A stretch of DNA of 64,000 nucleotides from Massilia sp. NR 4-1 (GTDB taxonomy: Bacteria; Pseudomonadota; Gammaproteobacteria; Burkholderiales; Burkholderiaceae_D), in contig NZ_CP012201.1 in the NCBI RefSeq assembly GCF_001191005.1, positions 4,774,001 through 4,838,000 of the forward strand, given 5' to 3'. Under the pieces are notes generated by a model. The model was not told the DNA's origin, made no database searches, and was given only the letters and a program-made list of their open reading frames with translations. Below are positions 27,933 to 37,027 of this stretch, one piece after another. The position numbers were made by a program, and so were the translations under genes. Numbering within the stretch: the first letter of the stretch is position 1; each line of letters starts with the position of its first letter.

Positions 27933-29218
27933 CGAAGGCACACCATGCCACGGCGGGCGGCGAACGCGCGCTGCTGCGGCAGCTGTTTGACGCCGCCGTG
28001 CAGGCGGTCGATCCGCTGCACATCATCGCCGGCCATCTACCGCCCGCCCCCAAGGGCCGCACCATCGTCATCGGTGCGGGCAAGGCGGCGGCGCGCATGG
28101 CCCAGGGCGTGGAGCAGCACTGGCCGGGCGCGCTCAGCGGCCTGGTCGTTACACGCTACGGCCATGGCGCGCCGACGCGGCAGATCGAAGTGGTGGAAGC
28201 GGGCCATCCGGTGCCGGACGATGCCGCCCACGACGCGGCCCTGCGCATGCTGGATCTGGTGCACGGCCTGACGGCGGACGATCTGGTGCTCTGCCTGATG
28301 TCGGGCGGCGGTTCGGCCTTGCTGTCGCTGCCCGCGCCCGGCCTGAGCGTGCAGGAGAAGCGCGAGGTCCATCGCGCCCTGCTCACATGCGGCGCACCCA
28401 TCGACGAAATGAATTGCGTGCGCAAGCACCTGTCGGCCATCAAGGGCGGGCGGCTGGCGCTGGCTTGCGCACCGGCGCGCGTCTTCACCCTGGTGCTGTC
28501 CGACGTGCCGGGCGACGATCCCGCCGTGGTGGCTTCCGGCCCCACGCTGGCCGATGCCAGCACGGCGGCCGATGCGCTGCGCATCCTGCAGAAATACGCG
28601 ATCCCGGTCTCGCCCGCCGTGCAAGCCCTGCTCGGCGACCCGGCCCGGGAAACGCCCAAACCCGGCGATGCGCGCCTGGCCGGCCATGGCGCCGTGGTGA
28701 TCGCCACCGCCCAGCAGGCGCTGGAAGCGGCGGCGCAGGCGGCGCGCGCGGCCGGCTATGCGCCGCTCATCCTCAGCAACAGCATGGAAGGCGAGGCGCG
28801 CGAAGTGGCCATCGTCCACGCCAGCCTGGCGCGCCAGGCCAGGCTGCACGGCCAGCCGCTGGCGCCGCCCTGCGTCATCCTGTCCGGCGGCGAAACCAGC
28901 GTCACCGTGCGCGGCCAAGGCCGGGGCGGGCGCAATGCCGAATTCCTGCTGGCGCTGGCCATCGCGCTGAAAGGGCTGTCCGGCGTGCACGCCATCGCCT
29001 GCGACACGGACGGCATCGACGGCACCGAGGATAACGCCGGCGCCCTGCTCGCGCCCGACACCCTGGCACGCGCCTTGGGACTCGGCCTCGACCCCGCCGC
29101 CCTGCTGGCCGACAACGACGGCTACAGCTTCTTCGCCGCGCTGGACGACCTGCTGCTGACCGGCCCCACCCGCACCAATGTCAACGACTTCCGCGCCATC
29201 CTGGTCAACGTGCCATGA
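27929..29218 (+). CDS. Glycerate 2-kinase (MOFRL/TtuD family)
   Basis: The 429-residue enzyme matches the DUF4147-MOFRL glycerate kinase family, which phosphorylates D-glycerate to 2-phosphoglycerate. It shows VIGAGKAAARMAQ, the glycine-rich CLMSGGGSALL (about residue 120), VRKHLSAIKGGRLA, LVLSDVPGDDPAVVASGPT, and a C-terminal MOFRL segment SGGETSVTVRGQGRGGRNAE then DTDGIDGTEDNAGAL. The start overlaps the MFS stop, so the two genes form an uptake-and-catabolism pair. Some relatives were called hydroxypyruvate reductase (TtuD), so the older name may appear elsewhere. Confidence 0.92.
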   Translation: MTKAHHATAGGERALLRQLFDAAVQAVDPLHIIAGHLPPAPKGRTIVIGAGKAAARMAQGVEQHWPGALSGLVVTRYGHGAPTRQIEVVEAGHPVPDDAAHDAALRMLDLVHGLTADDLVLCLMSGGGSALLSLPAPGLSVQEKREVHRALLTCGAPIDEMNCVRKHLSAIKGGRLALACAPARVFTLVLSDVPGDDPAVVASGPTLADASTAADALRILQKYAIPVSPAVQALLGDPARETPKPGDARLAGHGAVVIATAQQALEAAAQAARAAGYAPLILSNSMEGEAREVAIVHASLARQARLHGQPLAPPCVILSGGETSVTVRGQGRGGRNAEFLLALAIALKGLSGVHAIACDTDGIDGTEDNAGALLAPDTLARALGLGLDPAALLADNDGYSFFAALDDLLLTGPTRTNVNDFRAILVNVP

Positions 29219-29646
29219 ACAATCACTTGAGCATCGCCAAATCGAAGAACGAGGACGTGCTGCTGACGGTCTGCCTTGCGCTGGACGGCCGGCGGCACGA
29301 GGTGACGCTCTGGGGCGACGACGATACCCTGCCGTGCTTTGCCCACACCCTGGGAAAAATTGTGCACCAAGGCGCGGCATTGGCCTGCCAGCTTGGCCAT
29401 TTCGACCCCGGCTTTGCCGGCGGTGCGGCGAAGCTGGCTTTCAGCCACGCTGCGCCGGACCAGCTGAGCATCGAAGCAGCGCTGCTGGCCGAAGAAGACA
29501 AAGGCCGCACGCCGCCCCGGCAGTTCCATGTCCGCTGCGAAATGCGTGCCGCCGCCGCCTTCCTGCAAGCCCTGCTCCTGCTCGACGGCAAAGACCACGG
29601 TGCCGCACAGCTCGACCTCCCGCAGCCAAGCCGGCCCCTTCTTTGA
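29215..29646 (+). CDS. Hypothetical protein, 143 aa, coupled to glycerate kinase
   Basis: I do not recognise a family. Its ATG overlaps the TGA of the glycerate kinase gene, and the product reads like a real globular protein with alternating strands and helices (EDVLLTVCLALDGRRHEVTL, FAHTLGKIVHQGAALAC, MRAAAAFLQALLLLDGK). It lacks a signal peptide or membrane helix. A long opposite-strand reading frame covers the same DNA, but its sequence is low-complexity and basic, so the plus strand is preferred. Confidence 0.6.
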   Translation: MNNHLSIAKSKNEDVLLTVCLALDGRRHEVTLWGDDDTLPCFAHTLGKIVHQGAALACQLGHFDPGFAGGAAKLAFSHAAPDQLSIEAALLAEEDKGRTPPRQFHVRCEMRAAAAFLQALLLLDGKDHGAAQLDLPQPSRPLL

Positions 29647-29723
29647 TTGAGACCAGCAAATGGCCCACCCTGGTGTCAGGCGGGGCCGCCGAGGCACCAG
29701 CGCAATGTAGATCAGATGGCGAT

Positions 29724-29742
29724 GATTACCTGGGAGGTAATC
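29724..29742. promoter_or_regulatory. Palindromic operator upstream of NTF2-like gene
   Basis: GATTACCT and AGGTAATC are perfect inverted repeats around GGG. The site lies 67 bases before the start of the NTF2-like gene, in the expected promoter region. The TACCT-N3-AGGTA form suggests a small dimeric regulator; none is identified here. Confidence 0.5.
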
Positions 29743-29809
29743 GCCGTCATATGGCCTTATCCGGAGAATGGCTTCTGTCGATTGCGACATTAACCAACCG
29801 GAGATCGTC

Positions 29810-30169
29810 ATGAACAAGGCTTTTGAAATCGCTGAGCAGTACCTGGCTGTCTGGAATGAGCGCGATGCCGCCGCGCGCCGCGGCAAAGTGGCCGCCACCT
29901 TTACGCTGGATGCCGAGTATATTGACCCGATGATGAAGGGCGCGGGGCACGCCGGTATCGATGCGCTGATCGCCGGCGCGCAAGGCCACTTTCCGGGCCA
30001 CCGCTTTGCCCTCTCCGGCACGCCGGATGGCCACAATGATGTGGTGCGTTTTTCCTGGTCGCTGAACGGCCCGGAAGGCCTGCAGGTGGCGCATGGCACC
30101 GACGTCGCCGTCGTTGCTGCCGATGGGCGCCTGAGCCGCGTCACCGGTTTTTTGAACAGCGTGGCATAA
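29810..30169 (+). CDS. NTF2-like (SnoaL-type) protein
   Basis: The 119-residue protein has the cone-fold pattern of SnoaL/NTF2-like proteins: an N-terminal helix (AFEIAEQYLAVWNERDAAAR), then DAEYIDPMMKGAGHAGIDAL, a FPGHRFALSG strand and paired C-terminal strands (DVVRFSWSLNG, THG-like AHGTDVAVVAADG, LSRVTGFLN). Members include small-molecule isomerases and many uncharacterised proteins. The start follows CCGGAG by about six bases, and an upstream palindrome suggests regulated expression. Confidence 0.75.
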   Translation: MNKAFEIAEQYLAVWNERDAAARRGKVAATFTLDAEYIDPMMKGAGHAGIDALIAGAQGHFPGHRFALSGTPDGHNDVVRFSWSLNGPEGLQVAHGTDVAVVAADGRLSRVTGFLNSVA

Positions 30170-30233
30170 GCCGCCGCTTGAGCTGATCGCCGATACGCGC
30201 TAGATTGTGCCTTCCCACCTGAATGAGGCGAGC

Positions 30234-31073
30234 ATGAATACAGCAGCATCCGGCGTGCCGGACCAGTATTTCAGCGATTTCCCGGCGTCCCTGCGCTATT
30301 GGCGCGGCAAGCGTGGCTACAGCCAGCTGCGCTTGTCCACCGATAGCGGCATCTCGCAGCGCCATATCAGCTTTCTGGAAAGCGGACGCTCGCAGCCGAG
30401 CCGGGAGCTGATCCTGAAGCTGGGCATGGTGCTGGATATTCCGCTGCGCCAGCGCAATGTGATGTTGCTGGCGGCCGGCTATGCGCCGGCCTACCAGGAG
30501 CGCAATCTGTCCGATCCGGAAATGCAGGCGGTGAAGCAGGCGCTGGATTTCATGCTGGCGCAGCAGGCGCCGTATCCGGCGCTGGTGGTGGACCGCCTGT
30601 GGAATCTGGTGATGTGCAACGAGCCGGCCGGCGCCATGGTGCGCTGGCTGCTCGATATGCCGCCGCATGCGCCGATTCCGCGCGACGGCTCGGTGAATGT
30701 GCTGAAGCTGATGCTGGACCCGAACGCCATGCGCAAGCATATCGTCAACTGGGAAGAGGTCTGCGCCGACCAGCTGCTGTGGATCCAGCGCGAGGCGATG
30801 AGCGATGGCCCCGGCAGCGAGGCGACCGCGCTGCTGGCGGAGCTGGGCGCCTATCCCGGTATCGGCATGGCGCCGGCGCCCAACCTGGACCGGCGCGCCT
30901 TGCCCTTCCTGCCGGTCACGCTGCGCAAGGATGGCGTGGAGCTGAACCTGTTCACCACCATCACCACGCTCGGCACGCCGCATGACGTGACGGTGCACGA
31001 GTTGCGGCTGGAAGCCTTCTTCCCGGCCGATGAGGCCAGCGCCGCCTGGTTCAAGGCGCGCCATCAGGGCTGA
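30234..31073 (+). CDS. XRE-family regulator with MmyB-like sensor domain
   Basis: The 279-residue protein has an N-terminal helix-turn-helix (RGKRGYSQLRLSTDSGISQR then HISFLESGRSQPSRELILKL, about residues 22-75) and a C-terminal MmyB-like PAS-fold domain (YPALVVDRLWNLVMCNEPAG to the DVTVHELRLEAFFPADEAS end). This architecture is common in repressors of nearby catabolic or redox genes. The start at 30234 has GAGGCG upstream. Its targets may include the NTF2-like gene, but no matching site is shown. Confidence 0.85.
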   Translation: MNTAASGVPDQYFSDFPASLRYWRGKRGYSQLRLSTDSGISQRHISFLESGRSQPSRELILKLGMVLDIPLRQRNVMLLAAGYAPAYQERNLSDPEMQAVKQALDFMLAQQAPYPALVVDRLWNLVMCNEPAGAMVRWLLDMPPHAPIPRDGSVNVLKLMLDPNAMRKHIVNWEEVCADQLLWIQREAMSDGPGSEATALLAELGAYPGIGMAPAPNLDRRALPFLPVTLRKDGVELNLFTTITTLGTPHDVTVHELRLEAFFPADEASAAWFKARHQG

Positions 31074-31088
31074 ACGCCCGCCGCGCGC

Positions 31089-31928
31089 TTACTGCGGCCG
31101 TGCGTAGAAATCGAGGATTTCGCGCATGCCGCCCGCATACAGGCGGCGCGTGGCGGCCGCGCCGATATTGCGTTCGTAGATGCGCAGGATGGTGCCGTCC
31201 TCCAGCATGGCGCGGATGGTCTGGGCATAGGCGTTGCGCACGTCGGAGGAAAGGTTGTGCTGCGACAGATACAGGCCGGCCAGCTGGCGCGGCGATTCGG
31301 GTACGGCCAGCGTGCGCACCTGGGCGGCGATGCCGAGCCGGCCCAGATGCCACATATAGATGACGGGCGGCGCCAGCGTGCCGTCGGCGCGGCTGGCGGC
31401 GATCTTGCGGAACACCACGTCGAAGTCGGGCACGTATTCGATGCGGCCGGCCTGCGCCAGCTTGTCGAGCAGGGCGGCGACGTCGCTGCTGTAGACCATG
31501 CCGCGCACCACGTTCAGGCGCGCATCGCTGCGCTCGACAAAGTCGCTCAGGCTGGTGAAGCTGCCCGCCACCCGCGTCGACAGCAGCAGCTCGAACTGGG
31601 TATAGACATAGGGGACGAACTGGCCGGTGCGGTCGCGCTCGGGAGAGCGCACCGAGCTGACGGTCATGTCGATGCGGTCGTTTTCAAGCTGGGCAAACAG
31701 GCGGCTGCGCGGGAACCAGGAGAACTTCATGGTGCAGCGGGTGCGGCGGCCTACTTCGCGCATCACTTCCACGCCCGCGCCGCGCAATTCGCCGTCCTGC
31801 TGGTAGGAGGAATAGCCTAAATCGCTGATGCCGACCACCGTGCGCTCGGGGCAAAGAACGGGCGCCGCGCCTGCGGCGCAGGTGATGCTGGCAGCCAGTA
31901 ATCCGGTGAGGAAGGAACGCAAGCCCAT
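31089..31928 (-). CDS. Periplasmic solute-binding protein, family 3
   Basis: The 279-residue protein has a signal peptide (FLTGLLAASITCAAGAAP) and the family-3 binding fold: VVGISDLGYSSYQQDGELRG, then EVMREVGRRTRC, FPRSRLFAQLENDRIDMTV. It lacks transporter partners nearby. Stand-alone proteins of this type in betaproteobacteria are often annotated as amino acid-binding or orphan sensors. It lies between the XRE regulator (convergent, 16 bases) and the chemoreceptor gene (same strand, 83 bases). Confidence 0.8.
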   Translation of the reverse strand: MGLRSFLTGLLAASITCAAGAAPVLCPERTVVGISDLGYSSYQQDGELRGAGVEVMREVGRRTRCTMKFSWFPRSRLFAQLENDRIDMTVSSVRSPERDRTGQFVPYVYTQFELLLSTRVAGSFTSLSDFVERSDARLNVVRGMVYSSDVAALLDKLAQAGRIEYVPDFDVVFRKIAASRADGTLAPPVIYMWHLGRLGIAAQVRTLAVPESPRQLAGLYLSQHNLSSDVRNAYAQTIRAMLEDGTILRIYERNIGAAATRRLYAGGMREILDFYARPQ

Positions 31929-32010
31929 GTAACGGAAGTCGGTGGTCGAAACACTGCGCGCAGTGTACCACCGCCTTCCGTGCCGGGCTAGCGGCGTGGG
32001 AGCTGCGCGT

Positions 32011-33771
32011 TTAGAACTCTTCCCATTCGTCGTTGGCCGTGCTGGCGGGCGCTTTGGCCTGTTTGGCGGCGGTGGCCGCGCGCGCCGGCGCCGCGGCGGC
32101 ATCCCGGGATGGTGCGGGTTTGGCCGCCGCCGGGCGCGTGCTGCGGCCGGGCAGGCTGACAGGTTTGGCGGCCGGGCGTATCGGCGGCCGGTCCATGGCG
32201 CGCTGCACGGGAACGATGGTGCGGCTGTCGCTGAGGCGGAATACCGCCACCGCTTCCGACAGGCGCACCGCTTGTTCCTGCATGCTGCCCGCCGCCGCTG
32301 CCGCCTGCTCCACCAGGGCTGCATTTTGCTGGGTGGTGGTATCCATCTCGGTGATGGCGACGTTGACCTGTTCGATGCCCTGGCTTTGCTCCTGGCTGGC
32401 CATGGTGATCTCGTTCATGATGTCGGCCACCTGCTGCACCGAGTTGACGATCTGCTGCATGGTGGCGCCGGCGTCGTCCACCAGGCGTCCGCCCGCGTCC
32501 ACCTTCTGCACCGAATCGTCGATCAGTGTCTTGATTTCCTTGGCGGCGCTGGCCGAGCGTTGCGCCAGGTTGCGCACCTCGGACGCCACCACGGCGAAAC
32601 CGCGCCCCTGTTCGCCCGCGCGCGCCGCTTCCACCGCCGCGTTCAAGGCCAGGATATTGGTCTGGAAGGCGATGCCGTCGATGACGCCGATGATGTCCAC
32701 GATCTTGCTGGAGCTTTCCTTGATCGAACCCATGGTGCTGACCACTTCGCCCACCACCTGGCCGCCGCGCTGGGCGAATTCGGCGGCGGACACCACCAGC
32801 TGGTTGGCCTGGCGCGCATTGTCGGCATTCTGCTTGACGGTCGAGGTCAGTTCTTCCATCGAGGAGGCGGTTTCCTCCAGGCTGGAAGCCTGCTGTTCGG
32901 TGCGCGAGGACAGGTCCAGGTTGCCGGCCGCGATTTCGGCCGAGGCGGTGGTGATGGTGTCGCTGCTGTTGCGCACCGCGCCCACGGTGCGGGTCAGCGA
33001 GTCGACCATCTCTTTCAGGGCGTTCAGCAGGCGGCCCGTTTCATCCTTGCGCGTGACGGAAATATGCGTGCTCAGATCGCCGCGCGCCACGGTTTCGGCC
33101 AGGTCCACCGCCTCGTTGATCGGCACCGTCACCGAACGCGTGATCAGATAGCCGCCGACAGCTGAGAGCAGGGTGGCCAGCACCAGCATGCTGATCATCA
33201 TGATGGTGGCGTCATGGGCCGCCGCGGCTGCCGCCTGGCCGTCCTCCGTCATCAGCTGGCTCTGATACTTGAGGATGGCGTCCAGGCGCTGGAAATACGC
33301 CGTCTGCGCCGGAATCACTTCCTTGAACAGATACTGGATGGCGCTGTCGCGGTTGCCGTCCATATGCAGCTTGGTCGCCTGGTCGCGTTTTTCGGCATAG
33401 ACGGCGTAGTCGGCGCGCTGCTCCGCGAACAGCTTCTTGGCTTCCGGCCGCATCAGGATTTTTTCCAGCTTGTTGGCGGCCTCCGCGCCGACGCGCTCGG
33501 CTTCCGTCATGCTGTCGAGGAAGCTGCGCGAGCTGCCGTTGTCGTGCGCCAGCATGGCGTTGCGCAGCGATTGCGCGCCGCGGTTCGAATAGCTGCGCAT
33601 ATCGTTGGTCAGCGTGACCTTGACGTAGCGGTCATTGACGATGCGGTCGGTGAGCGAACTGGTGTGGTAGATGCTGGTAAGCCCGCTGAAGGACATGATC
33701 AGCATGATCACGATGGTCAGCGCGAAGCCGATCGCGAGGCGGGCGCCGATTTTCATATTGGACAGGTTCAC
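32011..33771 (-). CDS. Methyl-accepting chemotaxis protein
   Basis: The 586-residue receptor has TM1 near residues 10-32, a four-helix-bundle-type periplasmic domain (to about 188), TM2 (ATIMMISMLVLATLLSAVGG), HAMP (about 212-265) and a long cytoplasmic coiled-coil with the conserved hairpin tip (RGFAVVASEVRNLAQRSA). The last residues, DEWEEF after an Ala/Pro/Lys-rich linker, resemble the pentapeptide that tethers CheR and CheB. The ligand is unknown. No other chemotaxis genes are in the window. Confidence 0.94.
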   Translation of the reverse strand: MNLSNMKIGARLAIGFALTIVIMLIMSFSGLTSIYHTSSLTDRIVNDRYVKVTLTNDMRSYSNRGAQSLRNAMLAHDNGSSRSFLDSMTEAERVGAEAANKLEKILMRPEAKKLFAEQRADYAVYAEKRDQATKLHMDGNRDSAIQYLFKEVIPAQTAYFQRLDAILKYQSQLMTEDGQAAAAAAHDATIMMISMLVLATLLSAVGGYLITRSVTVPINEAVDLAETVARGDLSTHISVTRKDETGRLLNALKEMVDSLTRTVGAVRNSSDTITTASAEIAAGNLDLSSRTEQQASSLEETASSMEELTSTVKQNADNARQANQLVVSAAEFAQRGGQVVGEVVSTMGSIKESSSKIVDIIGVIDGIAFQTNILALNAAVEAARAGEQGRGFAVVASEVRNLAQRSASAAKEIKTLIDDSVQKVDAGGRLVDDAGATMQQIVNSVQQVADIMNEITMASQEQSQGIEQVNVAITEMDTTTQQNAALVEQAAAAAGSMQEQAVRLSEAVAVFRLSDSRTIVPVQRAMDRPPIRPAAKPVSLPGRSTRPAAAKPAPSRDAAAAPARAATAAKQAKAPASTANDEWEEF

Positions 33772-33797
33772 AAAACCTCCCGTTGACGGTGGTGGTG

Positions 33798-34886
33798 TTA
33801 AAAACTATGGCGGATGCCGGTTGCCGCACTGGTGGCGCGCGGCTTGCCGCTCACCCGGTCGGTCATGGCCAGCACATACAGCTCGCTGCGTTTCGACGCT
33901 GGATACAGATAGCCCAGGGTGGCCGTGGCGCGCGTGCGTTCGGGGCCGAACAGGCTGCCCGCGCGCCGCGTATTGGCATAGCCGAACAGCACCGATCCCG
34001 GTCCCTGGCGCGAACTCAGGCCAACACTGGCGACGCGGTCGTTCATGTGCAGGCCGGCGGGCGTATCGTTGAAGGTGCGCTGGAAAGTGGCGTACAGCTT
34101 GACGGCCGCGAAGTCATAAGCGATGCCGCCGAAATAGGCGCGCTGGTTGTCGACGGCCGCGTAGTTGATGGGCGTGCGCATGGCGTCGATGATGGGATTG
34201 CCCTGGTTCGGATTGCTCTCCCGCACGCGGTGCACAAACGCCGTCAGGGCCAGCGGCCCGCGCGTATAAAAGACATTGGCCGCGATATTGTTCATGCCCG
34301 CCAGTCCCTGGCGCTCGCCGGGCTGGAAATGCACGCTGGCCTTCAGGCCATTCACTTCCGGCGTGGTGTAGGCGACCTGGTTGCTCCAGCCGCTGTCGCC
34401 GGCGCTGCTGGGCGTCCAGTTGCGCGCGCCCAGCGGGCCGGAGGGAATGTAGGAGTGCAGCATCAGCGGCGAAAACGTGAAGGAATTGCCGAAGGGGTTG
34501 AACTGCACATTGGACAGGAAGTTGGGCGCGGCGGCGCGGCCGAACATCAGGCGTCCGAACGGGCCGGCCAGGGCCACATTGGCGTCGCGCGAAAACATGG
34601 GATCGCCCGCGAAGCGTCCCGAGGCGCCGGTATCGACCAGGAAGGAACCGGTCAGCGCGAATTCGGCGCGCAGGCCGCCGCCCAGGTCTTCGCGGCCCTT
34701 GAAGCCGAAGTAGGACGTCGTCATGCCGCCGCTGCCGACCACGTTGCGGCGCGTGGCGTCGCCGCTGTTGCGCAGCGTGCCGACATACGCATCGATCACG
34801 CCCATCACCGACACCTGGGTCTGCCCCAGCGCCGGAACCGCAAGGGTGCAAAGCGAGCATACGGCCAGCAGGGGAAGACGCGTCAT
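33798..34886 (-). CDS. Outer-membrane porin (Gram-negative porin family)
   Basis: The 362-residue protein has a signal peptide (LLAVCSLCTLAVPALGQ) and opens with VSVMGVIDAYVGTLRNSG, the first strand of the betaproteobacterial trimeric porins. FGFKGREDLGGGLRAEFALT, FGRLMFGRAAAPNF and the terminal aromatic residue (GIRHSF) are also typical. It should form a 16-stranded general or anion-selective pore. Its start faces dinB, and a TTGCACA/TGTGCAA palindrome lies in the gap. Confidence 0.92.
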   Translation of the reverse strand: MTRLPLLAVCSLCTLAVPALGQTQVSVMGVIDAYVGTLRNSGDATRRNVVGSGGMTTSYFGFKGREDLGGGLRAEFALTGSFLVDTGASGRFAGDPMFSRDANVALAGPFGRLMFGRAAAPNFLSNVQFNPFGNSFTFSPLMLHSYIPSGPLGARNWTPSSAGDSGWSNQVAYTTPEVNGLKASVHFQPGERQGLAGMNNIAANVFYTRGPLALTAFVHRVRESNPNQGNPIIDAMRTPINYAAVDNQRAYFGGIAYDFAAVKLYATFQRTFNDTPAGLHMNDRVASVGLSSRQGPGSVLFGYANTRRAGSLFGPERTRATATLGYLYPASKRSELYVLAMTDRVSGKPRATSAATGIRHSF

Positions 34887-34962
34887 AGCTGCTCCGGGAG
34901 GAGTGGGCGAGCTACGATAGTAACCCTGTTTGCCGCCGATCCGACGGCAAAACTGGCGCTTG

Positions 34963-34978
34963 TTGCACAAATGTGCAA
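34963..34978. promoter_or_regulatory. TTGCACA-N2-TGTGCAA palindrome between porin and dinB
   Basis: Perfect 7-base arms are separated by AA. It lies 77 bases before the porin start and 20 bases before the dinB LexA box. It may regulate the porin; no regulator is assigned. Confidence 0.35.
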
Positions 34979-34996
34979 TCGGCCACATCCTTGATA

Positions 34997-35016
34997 TACT
35001 GTATGCATTCACAGTA
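34997..35016. promoter_or_regulatory. LexA box and promoter of dinB
   Basis: TACTGTATGCATTCACAGTA matches the E. coli-type SOS box (CTGT-N8-ACAG) at every conserved position. It overlaps a TATACT -10 (34995-35000) and lies 21 bases before the dinB ATG, so LexA would block RNA polymerase directly. Confidence 0.88.
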
Positions 35017-35036
35017 TTGGAATTCCGCTTTTGCCC

Positions 35037-36191
35037 ATGCCTGCCGCGCGCCGCATTGCCCACCTCGACATGGACGCTTTCTACGCGTCGGTGGAGCTGC
35101 TGCGCTATCCCGAACTGCGCGGCCGGGCGGTGGTGATCGGCGGCGGCGCGGCGGCGCAGCCGCGCCAGCTGGCCGACGGCACGCGCCAGTTCGCCCTGCT
35201 GCGCGACTATGTGGGGCGCGGCGTGGTCACCACCTCGACCTACGAGGCGCGCGCCCTCGGCGTGTTTTCCGCGATGGGCATGATGAAGGCGGCGGCGCTG
35301 GCGCCCGAAGCGGTGCTGCTGCCCACCGACTTCGATTCCTACCGCCGCCTGTCGCGCCAGTTCAAGGTGGCCGTGGCCAGCATCGCGCCGCAGATCGAAG
35401 ACCGCGGCATCGACGAAATCTATCTCGACCTGAGCGAGGTGGCGGGCGAAACGCGCGCGCTGGCGCAGCGCATCAAGCAGGCGGTGAAGGAGGCCACCGG
35501 CCTGTCCTGCTCCATCGGCATCGCGCCCAACAAGCTGCTGGCGAAAATCTGCTCGGACCTGGAAAAGCCGAACGGGCTGACCATCGTCTCGCATGACGAT
35601 GTGCCGGCCCGCATCTGGCCTCTGCCGGTGCGCAAGATCAATGGTATCGGTCCCAAGGCCACGGAAAGACTGGCCACGCTCGGCATCGAGACGGTGGCCC
35701 AGCTGGCCGCCGCCGAAGCCCATCTGCTGCAGGAACACTTCGGCCTGAATTACGCCGAGTGGCTGCGGCGCGTCGCCCATGGGCTGGACGAGCGGCCGGT
35801 CGTCACCAGTTCCGAGCCGAAGACCATCAGCCGCGAAACCACCTTCGAACGCGACCTGCATGCCAAGCAGGACCGCACCGCGCTGTCCGAAATTTTCACC
35901 GCCCTGTGCACGCGGCTGGCTGCCGACCTGCTGCGCAAGCGCTGCATCGGCCGCACGGTGGGCATCAAGCTGCGCTACGCCGATTTCCGCACCGTGACGC
36001 GCGACGTGACACTGCCGCATGCCACCGCCGATGCCGCCGCGATCCGGCGCGCCGCCGGCGAGTGCCTGCGCCGCGTGCCGCTGGAGCAGCGCCTGCGTTT
36101 GCTGGGCGTGCGCGTGAGTGCCTTGAGCAGCATGGACGAGGCGCCGGCACAGCATGCCGCCGTGCAGGGCGAGCTGTTCGCCAGCCTGTAA
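35037..36191 (+). CDS. dinB: DNA polymerase IV
   Basis: The 384-residue Y-family polymerase starts with IAHLDMDAFYASVELLRYPE, with the first catalytic aspartate, and carries the second acidic pair in RGIDEIYLDLSE (about residue 125) and SCSIGIAPNKLLAKI. It makes error-prone bypass synthesis during the SOS response. The C-terminal little-finger domain is present, but the last residues (AVQGELFASL) differ slightly from a canonical beta-clamp motif. ATG 35037 is preferred to TTG 35031. An SOS box overlaps its promoter. Confidence 0.95.
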   Translation: MPAARRIAHLDMDAFYASVELLRYPELRGRAVVIGGGAAAQPRQLADGTRQFALLRDYVGRGVVTTSTYEARALGVFSAMGMMKAAALAPEAVLLPTDFDSYRRLSRQFKVAVASIAPQIEDRGIDEIYLDLSEVAGETRALAQRIKQAVKEATGLSCSIGIAPNKLLAKICSDLEKPNGLTIVSHDDVPARIWPLPVRKINGIGPKATERLATLGIETVAQLAAAEAHLLQEHFGLNYAEWLRRVAHGLDERPVVTSSEPKTISRETTFERDLHAKQDRTALSEIFTALCTRLAADLLRKRCIGRTVGIKLRYADFRTVTRDVTLPHATADAAAIRRAAGECLRRVPLEQRLRLLGVRVSALSSMDEAPAQHAAVQGELFASL

Positions 36192-36283
36192 AAGCCGGTA
36201 ATAAATACTTGCTAATTTTGCTTGCAAATCATGCATAATGCCTGCGCGAGCCGGCGTGGACCGGCTGCACCACGGGAAGACGA

Positions 36284-36973
36284 ATGCACTGGAATACCGA
36301 CGACGCCAGGGCCGCGCGGAATTGGCCCTGGCTGGGCGCGATCGCCCTGTTACACCTTGCGGTCTTGCTGGCTTGGCGCCCCACCATGCAGCTGCGCGCG
36401 CCGCAGGCGGTGATCTGGGCCCAGCCCCTGGGCATGGGCTTGATGCGGCCGCCGCCCGATCTGGCGCCCGCACCCGTAGCGCCGCCGAAACCGCGGCCCC
36501 CTGAATCCAGCGCGCGGGCATCGCGGCCGGAAACGGCCGGCAGGGCATCCACCGCCGCCGTGCCGGCCGATACCGCGCCGCCCGCCAGCGCGCCGGCTCC
36601 GGCCATCACCGTGCCGGCACTGCCGGGGGAAGCGGCGCCGTCCGTGGCGCTGCCGGCCGACCCCTTTGCCCAGCCGGCGGCGCCCGCTGAAACGCTGGCC
36701 GAGCGCGCGCGCCGCGCCGCCGCCGGCATCGACAAGCAGCTGCGCAAGGAGAGTCTGAACGCGGCCGACCGCGCGCCGCCGCATGAACCGGAACTGGCGC
36801 GCAAAATCGGCGAGGCTTACAAGGAGCGCAGCTTCGGCATCGTGTGGGAAAAGCGTTTCCCGAACGGCGAGGTGCTGGCCAAGATCCGCACGCCGATCTA
36901 CACCTACTGCATCCGCCTCAAGCGACGCTACGACGGCACCGAGCAGACATTTATGGTGACGTGTCCAAACTAG
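36284..36973 (+). CDS. Membrane-anchored Pro/Ala-rich hypothetical protein
   Basis: The 229-residue product has one N-terminal membrane helix (WLGAIALLHLAVLLAW), a long Pro/Ala-rich region (about residues 55-140) suited to spanning the periplasm, and a small conserved-looking C-terminal domain (IVWEKRFPNGEVLAKIRTP with two cysteines in YCIRLKRRY and VTCPN). The layout resembles TonB-type proteins, but I do not see the TonB C-terminal motif. Function unknown. Confidence 0.65.
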   Translation: MHWNTDDARAARNWPWLGAIALLHLAVLLAWRPTMQLRAPQAVIWAQPLGMGLMRPPPDLAPAPVAPPKPRPPESSARASRPETAGRASTAAVPADTAPPASAPAPAITVPALPGEAAPSVALPADPFAQPAAPAETLAERARRAAAGIDKQLRKESLNAADRAPPHEPELARKIGEAYKERSFGIVWEKRFPNGEVLAKIRTPIYTYCIRLKRRYDGTEQTFMVTCPN

Positions 36974-37027
36974 GCCATGTAAAATGTCGATCCCCAAGGA
37001 TTACGATCAACAAGGCAAGCCAAACTT

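Noticed and set aside
26723..29218. A plus-strand frame of 831 codons extending through the MFS gene into glycerate kinase
   Set aside because: Only the part from 27929 is glycerate kinase; the upstream portion is the out-of-frame shadow of the MFS gene. It is not an MFS-kinase fusion.
29122..30249. A 375-codon minus-strand frame over the 143-residue hypothetical and NTF2-like genes
   Set aside because: The plus strand gives an ATGA-coupled gene and a recognisable NTF2-like protein with ribosome sites; the minus frame is basic and low in recognisable structure.
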